A stretch of 64,000 nt of DNA, from the NCBI RefSeq assembly GCF_000381545.1, contig NZ_KB906673.1, positions 1-64,000 on the forward strand. The letters are read 5' to 3'. Positions 34,509 through 43,243 of the stretch are shown in pieces. A program made the translations under genes and the position numbers. Within the stretch, counting starts at the first letter, position 1. Each line of letters begins with the position of its first letter. The notes beneath the pieces are model-generated. The model was given only the letters and a program-made list of their open reading frames with translations. It ran no database searches and had not been told where the DNA came from. This DNA is from Rhodonellum psychrophilum GCM71 = DSM 17998. GTDB taxonomy: Bacteria > Bacteroidota > Bacteroidia > Cytophagales > Cyclobacteriaceae.

Positions 34509-35735
34509 ATGAAAGAATTACTCAAAAAATTTGAAAACAAACAACCCGAAATAGTTTTTGAATGGAGTGACAGTGAATCTGAGGCGGAAGGCTGGGTGGT
34601 CATCAATTCCCTTCGCGGCGGCGCGGCGGGTGGTGGCACCCGAATGAGAAAAGGACTGGACAAGAGGGAGGTTGAGTCGCTGGCCAAAACCATGGAAGTT
34701 AAATTCACGGTTTCTGGACCTGCCATTGGTGGCGCAAAATCAGGAATCAATTTTGACCCCAATGACCCCAGAAAAGCAGAAGTACTTGAGAGATGGTACC
34801 GAGCGGTGATGCCCTTGTTGAAAAATTACTACGGGACAGGAGGCGACATGAATGTGGATGAAATCCACGAAGTTATCCCCATCACGGAATCCTACGGTCT
34901 TTGGCATCCCCAAGAGGGAATTGTAAACGGTCACTTTCATGCCACAGAACCTCAAAAAATCCGGAAGATCGGACAATTGAGGCAAGGTGTTTCCAAGGTT
35001 TTGGAAGATCCGCACTACACCCCAAATGGAATCAAAAAATACACTGTGGCAGACATGATCACAGGTTTTGGAGTCTCGGAGGCTGTACTCCATTATTATA
35101 AAATCTGGGGTGGCCAAATAAAAGGGAAACGTGCCATCATCCAAGGCTGGGGAAATGTTGGCGCCGCTGCAGCTTGTTTTTTGGCTGTGGAAGGTGTTAA
35201 GATTGTCGGTATCATTGACCGTGAAGGAGGCTTGATCAATGAAGCCGGATTTACATTGGATGAGATCCGGGAACTGTTTTTGAAAAAAGATGGGAATAAA
35301 TTGGTTGCGGACAAATTGATCCCTTTTGAGGAGATCAACGAACGTATTTGGGATGTGAAAAGTGAAATCTTTATCCCTGCGGCAGGATCCAGATTGCTCA
35401 CGAAAGAAAATGTGGAGCGAATGGTCAAATCCGACCTTGAAGTCATTTCTTGCGGTGCCAATGTCCCTTTTGCAGATCCGGAGATTTTCTTTGGTCCTAC
35501 AGGGCTTTGGGCGGATGAGCAAGTGTCCGTCATCCCTGATTTCATGGCAAATTGTGGTATGGCTAGGGTTTTTGCTTACCTGATGACAGAAAATGCAGTA
35601 CTCACAGACGATGGTATTTTCAAAGACGTGAGCAGGACAATTTCAAAGGCGCTCAAAAAAACGCATGAAAAAAATCCTGAAAAAACAGGGATCGCACAGG
35701 CCTCATTTGAAATCGCCCTGCGACAATTGATATAA
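34509..35735 (+). CDS. Glu/Leu/Phe/Val dehydrogenase family protein
   Basis: A 408-aa protein. The N-terminal catalytic domain has 'GGGTRMRKGLDKREVESL' and Lys77 in 'IGGAKSGINFDPND'; the NAD(P) domain has 'IIQGWGNVGAAAACF' at about 215. It carries out reversible oxidative deamination of an amino acid. 'GAKSGINFDPND' departs from the usual GGxKGG of glutamate dehydrogenase, so leucine, valine or another substrate is as likely as glutamate. Single gene with a hairpin behind it. Confidence 0.85.
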   Translation: MKELLKKFENKQPEIVFEWSDSESEAEGWVVINSLRGGAAGGGTRMRKGLDKREVESLAKTMEVKFTVSGPAIGGAKSGINFDPNDPRKAEVLERWYRAVMPLLKNYYGTGGDMNVDEIHEVIPITESYGLWHPQEGIVNGHFHATEPQKIRKIGQLRQGVSKVLEDPHYTPNGIKKYTVADMITGFGVSEAVLHYYKIWGGQIKGKRAIIQGWGNVGAAAACFLAVEGVKIVGIIDREGGLINEAGFTLDEIRELFLKKDGNKLVADKLIPFEEINERIWDVKSEIFIPAAGSRLLTKENVERMVKSDLEVISCGANVPFADPEIFFGPTGLWADEQVSVIPDFMANCGMARVFAYLMTENAVLTDDGIFKDVSRTISKALKKTHEKNPEKTGIAQASFEIALRQLI

Positions 35736-35752
35736 GCATATAACCAGTCATC

Positions 35753-35790
35753 AGCCAAGAGGGTAAAGTTTAAAATAAATCCTCTTGGCT
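35753..35790 (+). terminator. Terminator-like hairpin
   Basis: AGCCAAGAGG/CCTCTTGGCT, a perfect 10-bp stem with an 18-nt loop, 17 bases after the dehydrogenase stop. No T-run, so the call is tentative. Confidence 0.5.
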
Positions 35791-35927
35791 AATCTGTTTA
35801 TGTTAGCGGTTTTCAATCAAAATAAGTAGTTTAGCGAAATTAACACTTCCAAATTGCCCTTAAGAGGTATAAAATGCCTTGACTTGTGGTTGCTTAATCT
35901 TTCGAAATTACCTCTAATTATATTTTG

Positions 35928-37460
35928 ATGAAGAATTTTATTGCTGCTTTTGTGCTGCTTTCCGGAATCTTCATTTTTGCTGTTGTCCAAGAAACACATG
36001 CCAAGAATGATTTTTCTTTGGGATTGGCTCAGTTGGAGGTGCCTGTGGAGAATCAAGAGATTGCCTCCACCTTGGAAGAGGACCTTCATCAGGAATTGAT
36101 CGAGCATGAAGAAGACCATTCCAGCCATGGATCGGCACCTGTTTGGTTGGTTATTCCTTTTGCCGCCTTGTTGCTGATGATCGCCACCGGCCCCTTGTTT
36201 TACGAACATTTCTGGCACCACAATTACCCAAAAGTTGCGGTGGGATTGGCCTTATTGGTCGTGTTTTATTATTTATTTGTCCTGCAAAATGTGCACGGCC
36301 CTGTCCATGCGCTGGCAGAATACGTGCAATTCATTGCGCTCCTTGCCTCACTTTACATTGCCTCGGGCGGAATCCTGATCGAAATCGACAAAAAATCCAG
36401 CCCATTGGCAAATGTTACCCTGCTACTCGTCGGCGCTTTGGTCGCCAATCTTATCGGTACCACGGGGGCTTCCATGCTTTTGATCAGGCCTTTTATCAGA
36501 CTCAACAAAGGCAATATCCAATCCTACCACATCATCTTCTTTATCTTTATGGTCAGCAATATCGGCGGCTCCCTAACTCCGATCGGTGACCCGCCGCTGT
36601 TCCTTGGCTTCTTAAAAGGGATTCCATTCTTTTGGACACTTGAATACAACTGGCCCGCCTGGTTATTGGCTTTGGGTATTTTGGCTCTGACCTTTTATTT
36701 TGTCGACCGGAAATTCGGTAGGGCAAGTGATGAACATGAATTGGAAGAAACAGTGTTTTCCAATAATTTTTCACTCATCGGATCCAGAAATTTTCTTTGG
36801 CTATTGGTGATCATTGGCTCGGTGTTTTTGGATCCCAACGTGATTGAATGGGTACCAGCGATCCATTACGATGGACAGAAATTCTCCTTTATCCGGGAAA
36901 TCATCATGTTATCTGTGGCGTATCTCTCCTTCAGATTTGCCGACCAAAAAGCGATAAAAGGCAACGAATTCAATTTTGAGCCGATTAGGGAGGTTGCATT
37001 TATATTCATCGGGATTTTTGGCACCATGATGCCTGCCTTGGAATTGGTAGGGGATTTTGCAAAATCCCCTGAGGGATCGGCATTGATCACCCACAACACA
37101 CTTTATTGGGGGACCGGGATACTCTCAGGCGTCCTTGACAACGCTCCTACCTACCTGAATTTCTTGGCTGCTGCAATGGCTTCCCAGGGCGCTGAAATTA
37201 GCAACGTGGAAATGGTAAGAAATTTTGCCTTAGACAACTATGCTGATTCCGCTTTTGAATTGATGGCCATCTCCATTGCATCAGTTTTCTTTGGTGCGAT
37301 GACCTACATTGGCAACGGCCCAAATTTTATGGTCAAATCCATTGCAGAACAAAGTGGCATCAAAATGCCTTCGTTCTTTGGCTATATCATTCGGTTTTCA
37401 CTCCCGATTCTTTTGCCTGTTTTGATTATCATCTGGTTGGTTTTCTTCGCCTTTGTTTGA
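35928..37460 (+). CDS. NhaD-type sodium:proton antiporter
   Basis: A protein of about 510 aa. An N-terminal hydrophobic leader and an acidic/His-rich linker (about 48-68, 'HQELIEHEEDHSSHG') are followed by about twelve membrane helices. Conserved segments are 'LIGTTGASMLLIRPFIRLN', 'SNIGGSLTPIGDPPLFLGF' and 'GVLDNAPTYLNFLAAA', characteristic of the NhaD/CitMHS ion-transporter superfamily. It exchanges Na+ or Li+ for protons. The ATG at 35928 is preferred to the preceding TTG. Confidence 0.88.
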   Translation: MKNFIAAFVLLSGIFIFAVVQETHAKNDFSLGLAQLEVPVENQEIASTLEEDLHQELIEHEEDHSSHGSAPVWLVIPFAALLLMIATGPLFYEHFWHHNYPKVAVGLALLVVFYYLFVLQNVHGPVHALAEYVQFIALLASLYIASGGILIEIDKKSSPLANVTLLLVGALVANLIGTTGASMLLIRPFIRLNKGNIQSYHIIFFIFMVSNIGGSLTPIGDPPLFLGFLKGIPFFWTLEYNWPAWLLALGILALTFYFVDRKFGRASDEHELEETVFSNNFSLIGSRNFLWLLVIIGSVFLDPNVIEWVPAIHYDGQKFSFIREIIMLSVAYLSFRFADQKAIKGNEFNFEPIREVAFIFIGIFGTMMPALELVGDFAKSPEGSALITHNTLYWGTGILSGVLDNAPTYLNFLAAAMASQGAEISNVEMVRNFALDNYADSAFELMAISIASVFFGAMTYIGNGPNFMVKSIAEQSGIKMPSFFGYIIRFSLPILLPVLIIIWLVFFAFV

Positions 37461-37475
37461 TAAAACTTCAGTGGC

Positions 37476-37516
37476 AAAAAAAAACCGGCTCCTATAAATG
37501 GAGCCGGTTTTTTTTT
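37476..37516. terminator. Bidirectional intrinsic terminator
   Basis: ACCGGCTCC/GGAGCCGGT 9-bp stem flanked by an A-run and a T-run, between the convergent antiporter and lipoprotein genes. Confidence 0.88.
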
Positions 37517-37535
37517 GCAAAATCAATTTCAAAAT

Positions 37536-38099
37536 TTAATACGGATTCACAGATGCTTTAACCGTAATTTTATTGGGGGAAAAAAAGATTACCTTTTGAG
37601 TTCCTTCTATAGAAAATTGATCCAACAAGCCCGTTTCGGAGTGGGTATAAAGTACGCCGCGGGTTCCTGAATGATAAAAGGTGTCATCCGTTTCCATTTG
37701 AAAACTAATCTGCTTGATCAATTTGTCCTCATATCCAACGACTATCTTTTTGACTTTCCCTTTCTCTCCAGGTTTCAATTCATGGATGAGAAATTTTTCG
37801 CTCCTTTGCGTTTTATAAGAATTGGCCAAGGAAGATTTATTGATGTCTGCCTTGACAAAGAAATCCAGCTCGACAAGCCAGTCTTCTGTTGTTAGGGTCT
37901 TTTCGACATCCTGGCTTTTGCCTTTGATTTCGATACGTTTTCGGACTCCTTTTTTGTCAAGCCTTTTCGCTTGATCTTCAATGAATTCCTTTATCGGGAA
38001 ATAAGCTGGCTCTGTATCCAGTACTTTTGCCTGGTCTTTTCCTCCGTTGCAACCCAATAGAAATACAACAAGGATCAAACTGAATGAAAACTTTCCCAT
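37536..38099 (-). CDS. Lipoprotein of unknown function
   Basis: A 187-aa protein with a lipobox VFLLGCN (Cys17). The mature part is rich in Lys and beta-strand pattern ('KKIVVGYEDKLIKQISFQME', 'GVLYTHSETGLLDQFSIEGT'). Not recognised as a named family. It begins 1 base after the gpmI stop, so it is co-transcribed with gpmI, and it ends at a strong terminator. Confidence 0.7.
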   Translation of the reverse strand: MGKFSFSLILVVFLLGCNGGKDQAKVLDTEPAYFPIKEFIEDQAKRLDKKGVRKRIEIKGKSQDVEKTLTTEDWLVELDFFVKADINKSSLANSYKTQRSEKFLIHELKPGEKGKVKKIVVGYEDKLIKQISFQMETDDTFYHSGTRGVLYTHSETGLLDQFSIEGTQKVIFFSPNKITVKASVNPY

Positions 38100-38100
38100 A

Positions 38101-39621
38101 TTATTTCAATAATACCTCTCCGGTCATTTCCGAAGGAATATCGATGCCCATCAATGTAAGGATGGTGGGTGCTAAATCTCCAAGCTTTCCATCTTTGATT
38201 TGGATCTGTTCTTGATCCACAAGTATGCAGGGAACCAAGTTGGTGGTATGTGCAGTATTTGGCGAGCCGTCTTCATTGATCATGCAATCACTGTTTCCGT
38301 GATCGGCGATCACAATACTGGTATACCCACTTTCCAAAGCCTGAGTCACCACTTGCTCTGTGCATTTGTCAACCGCTTCCACTGCTTTCACCGCTGCATC
38401 AAAAATCCCGGTGTGGCCCACCATATCTGCATTGGCAAAATTGAGGCAGATAAAATCAACCTCTCCCTTTTTCAATTCCGCTTTGATTTTATTTGCAATT
38501 TCAAAGGCACTCATTTCAGGTTTCAGATCATAGGTCGCTACCTTCGGAGAAGGGACAACGATCCTTCCTTCTCCCTCAAATTCTTTTTCCCTTCCGCCTG
38601 AAAAGAAAAATGTAACGTGGGGATATTTTTCGGTTTCGGCAATCCGGATCTGTTTCTTCCCATGTTCTGAAAGCACTTGACCCAGTGTATTGTGAAGATT
38701 GTCCTTTTCAAAAAGGACCTTTATCCCTTGGAATGTTTCGTCATAGCTGGTGAAGGTGATGAACTCAAGATTCAACTTCTTCATTTTGTATTCTTCAAAA
38801 TCCCTTTGCGTGAGCGCTTGGGTAATTTCTCTACCTCTGTCAGTTCTGAAGTTAAAACAAATGACCAAATCCCCATCTTGGATCGTCGCCAAAGGTTTCC
38901 CCTCGCCATTTACCTGTACAATGGGCCGGATAAATTCATCTGTAACGCCATTGGAATAAGATTTTTTCATGGAGGCAATGATGTCCTTGGATTTCTCGCC
39001 TTCTCCATAGACCATTCCATCGTAGGCGAGTTTCACCCTTTCCCAACGGTTGTCACGATCCATAGCATAATATCTTCCCACTACCGAAGCTATCTTTCCG
39101 GTGGAATGCTGAAGGTGTTCCTGCAAATCCAGTAAGTATTCGATTCCTCCTTTGGGATCCGTATCCCTTCCATCTGTGAAGGCATGGATAAAAGCATCTT
39201 CAATCCCATTGGCTTTTGCGGCATCACAGAGTCCTTTCAAATGGTTGATGTGGGAATGAACACCGCCATCCGAAACCAAGCCTATGAAATGGACCTTCTT
39301 ACCTGAAGCTTTTGCCTTGGCAAATGCCTCCACCAAAACAGGGTGGTGGTTCAGGTGATTTTCCTGTACCGCTTTGTTGATTTTCACCAAATCCTGATAA
39401 ACGACCCTACCGGCACCGATATTCATGTGCCCAACTTCAGAATTACCCATTTGGCCCTCTGGAAGACCGACGGCCAGTCCTGAAGCATGTAATTTTGAAT
39501 GCGGGTATTTGCGAAATAAGCTATCTACAAAAGGGGTGTTGGCTTTGTCAATTGCTGATACGTTGGGGTTGGTTGCGATTCCCCAACCATCCAGGATCAT
39601 GAGCAATATTTTTTTATTCAT
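38101..39621 (-). CDS. gpmI: 2,3-bisphosphoglycerate-independent phosphoglycerate mutase
   Basis: A 506-aa alkaline-phosphatase-fold enzyme of glycolysis. Metal-binding Asp11 is in 'LMILDGWGIA', and the phosphorylated nucleophile Ser61 is in 'GQMGNSEVGHMNIGAGR'. Further motifs are 'SDGGVHSHINHL', 'FTDGRDTDP' and 'IADHGNSD'. Length is normal. A TATATTTG box sits only 4 bases upstream of the ATG, so the transcript may have little or no leader. Confidence 0.94.
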   Translation of the reverse strand: MNKKILLMILDGWGIATNPNVSAIDKANTPFVDSLFRKYPHSKLHASGLAVGLPEGQMGNSEVGHMNIGAGRVVYQDLVKINKAVQENHLNHHPVLVEAFAKAKASGKKVHFIGLVSDGGVHSHINHLKGLCDAAKANGIEDAFIHAFTDGRDTDPKGGIEYLLDLQEHLQHSTGKIASVVGRYYAMDRDNRWERVKLAYDGMVYGEGEKSKDIIASMKKSYSNGVTDEFIRPIVQVNGEGKPLATIQDGDLVICFNFRTDRGREITQALTQRDFEEYKMKKLNLEFITFTSYDETFQGIKVLFEKDNLHNTLGQVLSEHGKKQIRIAETEKYPHVTFFFSGGREKEFEGEGRIVVPSPKVATYDLKPEMSAFEIANKIKAELKKGEVDFICLNFANADMVGHTGIFDAAVKAVEAVDKCTEQVVTQALESGYTSIVIADHGNSDCMINEDGSPNTAHTTNLVPCILVDQEQIQIKDGKLGDLAPTILTLMGIDIPSEMTGEVLLK

Positions 39622-39625
39622 GGTA

Positions 39626-39633
39626 CAAATATA
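39626..39633 (-). promoter_or_regulatory. -7 box abutting the gpmI start codon
   Basis: TATATTTG on the minus strand (exact TAnnTTTG) ends 4 bases before the gpmI ATG. No clear -33 TTG. Confidence 0.35.
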
Positions 39634-39933
39634 CGGTTTTATGAAAGTATAATGTGTCTCTAAGCGAAACGTAAAAGTGATTATTCTTTACCATTAGGAC
39701 AAAAATTCGGGGAATATATTTTAACATTCTCCCGGAGATTGGGTTTTTCAGCCGAATTAAGTTGGCCAAATAAACACGCCATTCGTTCCAAAAATTGATT
39801 TTGGATTCATTTTGGCCACAAAAATTCAATATAAACAGTCCCAATTTCAAGAATCCTCGCCGGAAAACAGTTTCAAAATGAATCCAACGCATTTGTAAAG
39901 GGTTTTGGCTTAGATTTTGTTATCGTGTTAAGT
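39634..39933. other. Divergent intergenic region between gpmI and the DUF4783 gene
   Basis: About 300 bases, AT-rich. ORFs on the minus strand here have no protein-like features. Nothing else is recognisable beyond the gpmI -7 box. Confidence 0.4.
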
Positions 39934-40350
39934 ATGAATAAATTATTGCCTGCATTCTTTTATCTGGTCATGGTGGTCTTTTCCATCTTCCCGGAAAAAG
40001 AAGCTCCCGTTATATTGCAAATCGAAAATATTTCCAATTTTTTCAGTGCCGGATCAAGCAAGGACTTGGCGCGGTTTTTTGACAACGGGGTTGAGCTCAA
40101 TATCAATGGTGACCAGGGTGAATTTTCAAAAATTCAGGCAGAATTGGTCCTTCGGGATTTTTTCAAAAAACATCCCCCAAAAGACTTCCAAATTATCCAC
40201 AAAGGTGGAGTGGAAAATCAAATCCAATACTTTATCGGCAATTATACGTCGCCCAATTCCCAATTCAGGATCTTGATCAAAATCAAATCGAGTCTGGATG
40301 TGCTCAGGATTTTTAGCTTGGAAATTCTCTCGAGCGATAGCGCATTTTAA
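39934..40350 (+). CDS. DUF4783 family protein
   Basis: A protein of about 138 aa with a hydrophobic N-terminal leader. The mature part has an NTF2-like pattern: 'SAGSSKDLARFFDNGVELNI', 'AELVLRDFFKKHPPKDFQII', 'YFIGNYTSPNSQFRILIKI'. This fits DUF4783, a Bacteroidota family often placed directly in front of nadC, as it is here (34-base gap). Function unknown. The ATG at 39934 is taken over the GTG at 39925. Confidence 0.75.
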   Translation: MNKLLPAFFYLVMVVFSIFPEKEAPVILQIENISNFFSAGSSKDLARFFDNGVELNINGDQGEFSKIQAELVLRDFFKKHPPKDFQIIHKGGVENQIQYFIGNYTSPNSQFRILIKIKSSLDVLRIFSLEILSSDSAF

Positions 40351-40384
40351 TTCCCCCTTCCGTTTATTTCCTTATTTTTGAGGT

Positions 40385-41245
40385 GTGAAAAACCTACCTT
40401 ATTTATCCCCAATCAAAATCCGGGAATTTATCCAAGCGGCCCTGCTGGAAGATGTCGGCGAAGGAGACCATTCCACTCTGGCGTCCATTCCCGCTGAAAA
40501 AATTGGCAAAGCCCAGCTACTGATCAAACAAGATGGTGTGATCGCCGGCCTGGATTTGGCCAAGATGATTTTTGAACAATTCGATCCTAAACTAGAAGTA
40601 ACCTTGCTGCTCAAAGATGGTGATTTGGTGAAATCCGGTGACATAGGATTGATTGTGGAGGGCAGCGCAGCCTCGATTCTGACCACAGAAAGGCTGGTGC
40701 TCAACTGTATGCAGAGAATGAGCGGAATCGCCACCAAAACCCATAAGCTTGCCCAATTGATTGCCCACACCAAAGCAAAATTGATGGATACCCGAAAGAC
40801 CACGCCCAATTTTAGGATGATGGAAAAATGGGCTGTTGTCTTGGGCGGTGGCCGTAACCACAGATTTGCGCTTTACGACATGGTCATGCTGAAGGACAAC
40901 CATATTGATTTTGCAGGAGGCATCCAGAAAGCGGTGGCCTCCACTCGAGCTTACCTTGCTGACAAGAAGCTTGATTTGAAGATAGAGGTAGAAACCAGAA
41001 ATCTGGAGGAATTGGAAGAAGCATTGCGCGTCGGCGGAATGGATTGGATCATGTTGGACAACATGGACTTTGCCACCATGCGCAAAGCCGTGGAAATGGT
41101 CAATGGAAGATACAAACTTGAAGCTTCCGGCGGGATCACGGAAGAGAATTTGAAGGATGTGGCCGAATGCGGCGTGGATTATATTTCCGTAGGCGCCCTG
41201 ACGCACCAAGTACAAAGCATGGACATTAGCCTAAAGGCATTTTAA
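40385..41245 (+). CDS. nadC: Nicotinate-nucleotide pyrophosphorylase (carboxylating)
   Basis: A 286-aa protein with a GTG start. 'EDVGEGDHSTLASIP', 'MQRMSGIATKTHKLAQLI', 'LMDTRKTTPNFRMMEKWAVV', 'GGGRNHRFALYDMVMLKDNH' and the C-terminal 'EASGGITEENLKDVAECGVD' are diagnostic of quinolinate phosphoribosyltransferase. It converts quinolinate and PRPP to nicotinate mononucleotide in NAD synthesis. nadA and nadB are not in the window. Confidence 0.94.
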   Translation: MKNLPYLSPIKIREFIQAALLEDVGEGDHSTLASIPAEKIGKAQLLIKQDGVIAGLDLAKMIFEQFDPKLEVTLLLKDGDLVKSGDIGLIVEGSAASILTTERLVLNCMQRMSGIATKTHKLAQLIAHTKAKLMDTRKTTPNFRMMEKWAVVLGGGRNHRFALYDMVMLKDNHIDFAGGIQKAVASTRAYLADKKLDLKIEVETRNLEELEEALRVGGMDWIMLDNMDFATMRKAVEMVNGRYKLEASGGITEENLKDVAECGVDYISVGALTHQVQSMDISLKAF

Positions 41246-41253
41246 AGCAACAA

Positions 41254-41295
41254 ACACAAAAGAAGGGATTGCCGCGGCGATCCCTTCTTTTGTGT
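41254..41295. terminator. Bidirectional terminator between nadC and amt
   Basis: A 16-bp perfect stem ACACAAAAGAAGGGAT/ATCCCTTCTTTTGTGT whose own arms contain the A- and T-tracts, between convergent genes. Confidence 0.8.
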
Positions 41296-41310
41296 CATCA
41301 AAATTGATAT

Positions 41311-42543
41311 TTAGTCTTTTGAGGCAAAGTCCGGATAAGCCCTCATGCTGTGCTCATTGATATCCAATCCTTCCAATTCCTCTTTTTCATCCACCCGGAT
41401 GCCCATCATTTTTTTCATACTGAAGAATATGATCCAACTGAAGGCAAAGCAGAATGCGCCCACTGAGCCTATGCCGATCAGTTGGGAAATGACTTGCTGA
41501 AAACTTGCCAAATTTCCAAACAAACCTACGGCAAGTGTGCCCCAAATCCCTCCAACCAAATGGACGGAAATGGCCCCAACGGGATCATCGACTTTGATCC
41601 TGTCAAAAAACACCACGGCGAATACAACCAAGGTTCCTCCGATAAATCCGATAATGGCGGCTTCTCCAATGCCCATCTGATCGGCTCCGGCGGTAATGCC
41701 CACCAAGCCGGCGAGGATTCCGTTAAGTACCATGGTAATGTCATAAGATTTGAATTTGAGGTACGAGGCAACCAAGGCACCGAAGGCTCCGGCAGCGCCA
41801 GCGATAGCCGTGGTGACAAAAACAAGGGAAACGGTACCCGGATCTGCGGACAATACTGATCCTCCATTGAATCCAAACCAGCCAAACCAAAGTAAAAAGA
41901 CGCCAATGACCGCCAAAGGAATATTATGCCCTGGAATGGCATTCATCCCCTTTTCAGTATATTTTCCCAGTCTTGGCCCAAGAAGGCAGGCACCTACCAA
42001 AGCGCCCCATCCACCAACAGAATGGACAATCGTGGAACCTGCAAAATCATAAAACGGGACATCCAAGGCATCCAGAAATCCCCCTCCCCACTTCCACATG
42101 CCCACTATCGGGTAACAAACCCCTACATATAATATAGAGAAGAAAATAAAAGGTCCCAATTTGATCCTTTCGGCCACGGCACCAGAGACGATGGTGGCTG
42201 CAGTGGCAGCAAACATCGCCTGAAAAATAAAATCGGTGTAAAACGTATAGCCTTCATTGTATGCATAAGTATCCCAACCCTCAGGAAGGGAAATCCCCAA
42301 ACCGGCCAAGCCAAAGAATCCCCCGGAAAATACTTCACCCGGATACATCAGGTTGAATCCGATAAAGGCATAAGTCAGCAAGCCGATGGCGGGAATGATC
42401 GTGTTTTTGAATAATATATTGACGGTGTTTTTTGCGCGGGTCAGTCCGGCTTCAAGGCTTGCAAATCCCAGGTGCATGATAAACACCAGAATGGTTGCGA
42501 CCATCATCCAAAGGTTATTGATGGTAAATATTTCTTGGTTCAT
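41311..42543 (-). CDS. amt: Ammonium transporter
   Basis: A 410-aa Amt/Rh channel with eleven predicted membrane helices. Signature segments include 'LGFASLEAGLTRAKN', 'FAGSTIVHSVGGWGALVGA' with a pore His, and 'WFGWFGFNGGS'. It starts without a separate signal peptide and imports ammonium. The adjacent upstream PII gene, 41 bases away on the same strand, is the usual regulator of Amt flux. Confidence 0.93.
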   Translation of the reverse strand: MNQEIFTINNLWMMVATILVFIMHLGFASLEAGLTRAKNTVNILFKNTIIPAIGLLTYAFIGFNLMYPGEVFSGGFFGLAGLGISLPEGWDTYAYNEGYTFYTDFIFQAMFAATAATIVSGAVAERIKLGPFIFFSILYVGVCYPIVGMWKWGGGFLDALDVPFYDFAGSTIVHSVGGWGALVGACLLGPRLGKYTEKGMNAIPGHNIPLAVIGVFLLWFGWFGFNGGSVLSADPGTVSLVFVTTAIAGAAGAFGALVASYLKFKSYDITMVLNGILAGLVGITAGADQMGIGEAAIIGFIGGTLVVFAVVFFDRIKVDDPVGAISVHLVGGIWGTLAVGLFGNLASFQQVISQLIGIGSVGAFCFAFSWIIFFSMKKMMGIRVDEKEELEGLDINEHSMRAYPDFASKD

Positions 42544-42584
42544 AGGTTCTAATAGGTTAATGGTGGATGAAATAGGCTGGAGAT

Positions 42585-42923
42585 TTAGAGTGCGATTTCG
42601 CCCTTGTCCGAATTTCTGATTCTGTGGGCATCAAGTACATCATAGACGAATATCTTGCCGTCACCAACCTCACCGGTTTTCCCCATTTTGAGAATGCAGT
42701 CGATCACGGGCTGCACGAGTTCCTCCACAGTGACGATTTCCAGTTTCGTTCTGGGGATATAGGCAGGCTCATAGGCGACTCCACGATAGGTCTGTGGTTT
42801 GGCATGTTCCATACCCATTCCCTTCACTTCATAGAAGGTGAGGAACTTCACTCCCAGGCCTGCTACGCAGTGGTATATTTCCTCAAATTTGGATGTTCTA
42901 ATGATTGCTTCTATTTTTTTCAT
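42585..42923 (-). CDS. PII nitrogen regulatory protein (GlnK-like, divergent effector site)
   Basis: A protein of about 112 aa. It aligns without gaps to E. coli GlnK: Lys34-Gly35, the T-loop Arg47-Gly48 and uridylylation-type Tyr51, Lys60, and the C-terminal HRIR. Key effector residues differ: Arg38 is Met, Gln39 is Glu, Lys58 is Arg, and the Lys of TGKIGDGK is Glu. In well-studied PII proteins Gln39 and Lys58 contact Mg-ATP and 2-oxoglutarate, so sensing may be altered (inference). Encoded directly upstream of amt, which it probably gates. Confidence 0.88.
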   Translation of the reverse strand: MKKIEAIIRTSKFEEIYHCVAGLGVKFLTFYEVKGMGMEHAKPQTYRGVAYEPAYIPRTKLEIVTVEELVQPVIDCILKMGKTGEVGDGKIFVYDVLDAHRIRNSDKGEIAL

Positions 42924-43204
42924 TTTCGGCAAATATTTTAGCGGTTTGTTAGGAAAGAGACGCTAATGTAAAACAAAAATTACAAAAAAATGAAATTTGG
43001 TTTATTTTTTACCTCTTTTTAAAATTTAAAACACTTTTTTTGATTTATATGGCATCACGAAAGCCATATTTTTTATTTATTACACCTTTTATCCAACTAA
43101 ATGACTTTTTTTTGAACCTGAATTATTATTCGTGCTCAATCAGGTTTAGTCGTGTTCCTATTTAAAATAAAAGCACATTCCCTTTATATGAAAAATGAAA
43201 CTCC
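42924..43204. other. Divergent intergenic region, PII to nucleotidyltransferase
   Basis: About 280 very AT-rich bases. It holds an isolated terminator-like hairpin (43047-43075) and, at its right edge, a -7 box for the next gene. No ORF. Confidence 0.45.
43047..43075 (+). terminator. Orphan intrinsic-terminator-like hairpin
   Basis: ATATGGC/GCCATAT (7-bp stem, 9-nt loop) followed by a T-run in the plus direction, although no annotated plus-strand gene ends upstream. Confidence 0.5.
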
Positions 43205-43212
43205 TAGATTTG
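43205..43212 (+). promoter_or_regulatory. -7 box of the nucleotidyltransferase gene
   Basis: TAGATTTG (exact TAnnTTTG), 31 bases before the ATG at 43244. Confidence 0.45.
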
Positions 43213-43243
43213 GGGCCTATATTCAATTCATTACAAATTAACT

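Noticed and set aside
34740-35522. 260-aa ORF antisense to the amino-acid dehydrogenase
   Set aside because: It is a mirror of a well-recognised coding sequence; its translation has no family features.
36143-36589. 148-aa ORF overlapping the antiporter gene in another frame
   Set aside because: It lies wholly inside the NhaD-type gene and its translation is Arg/His/Cys-rich, as expected of an out-of-frame shadow.
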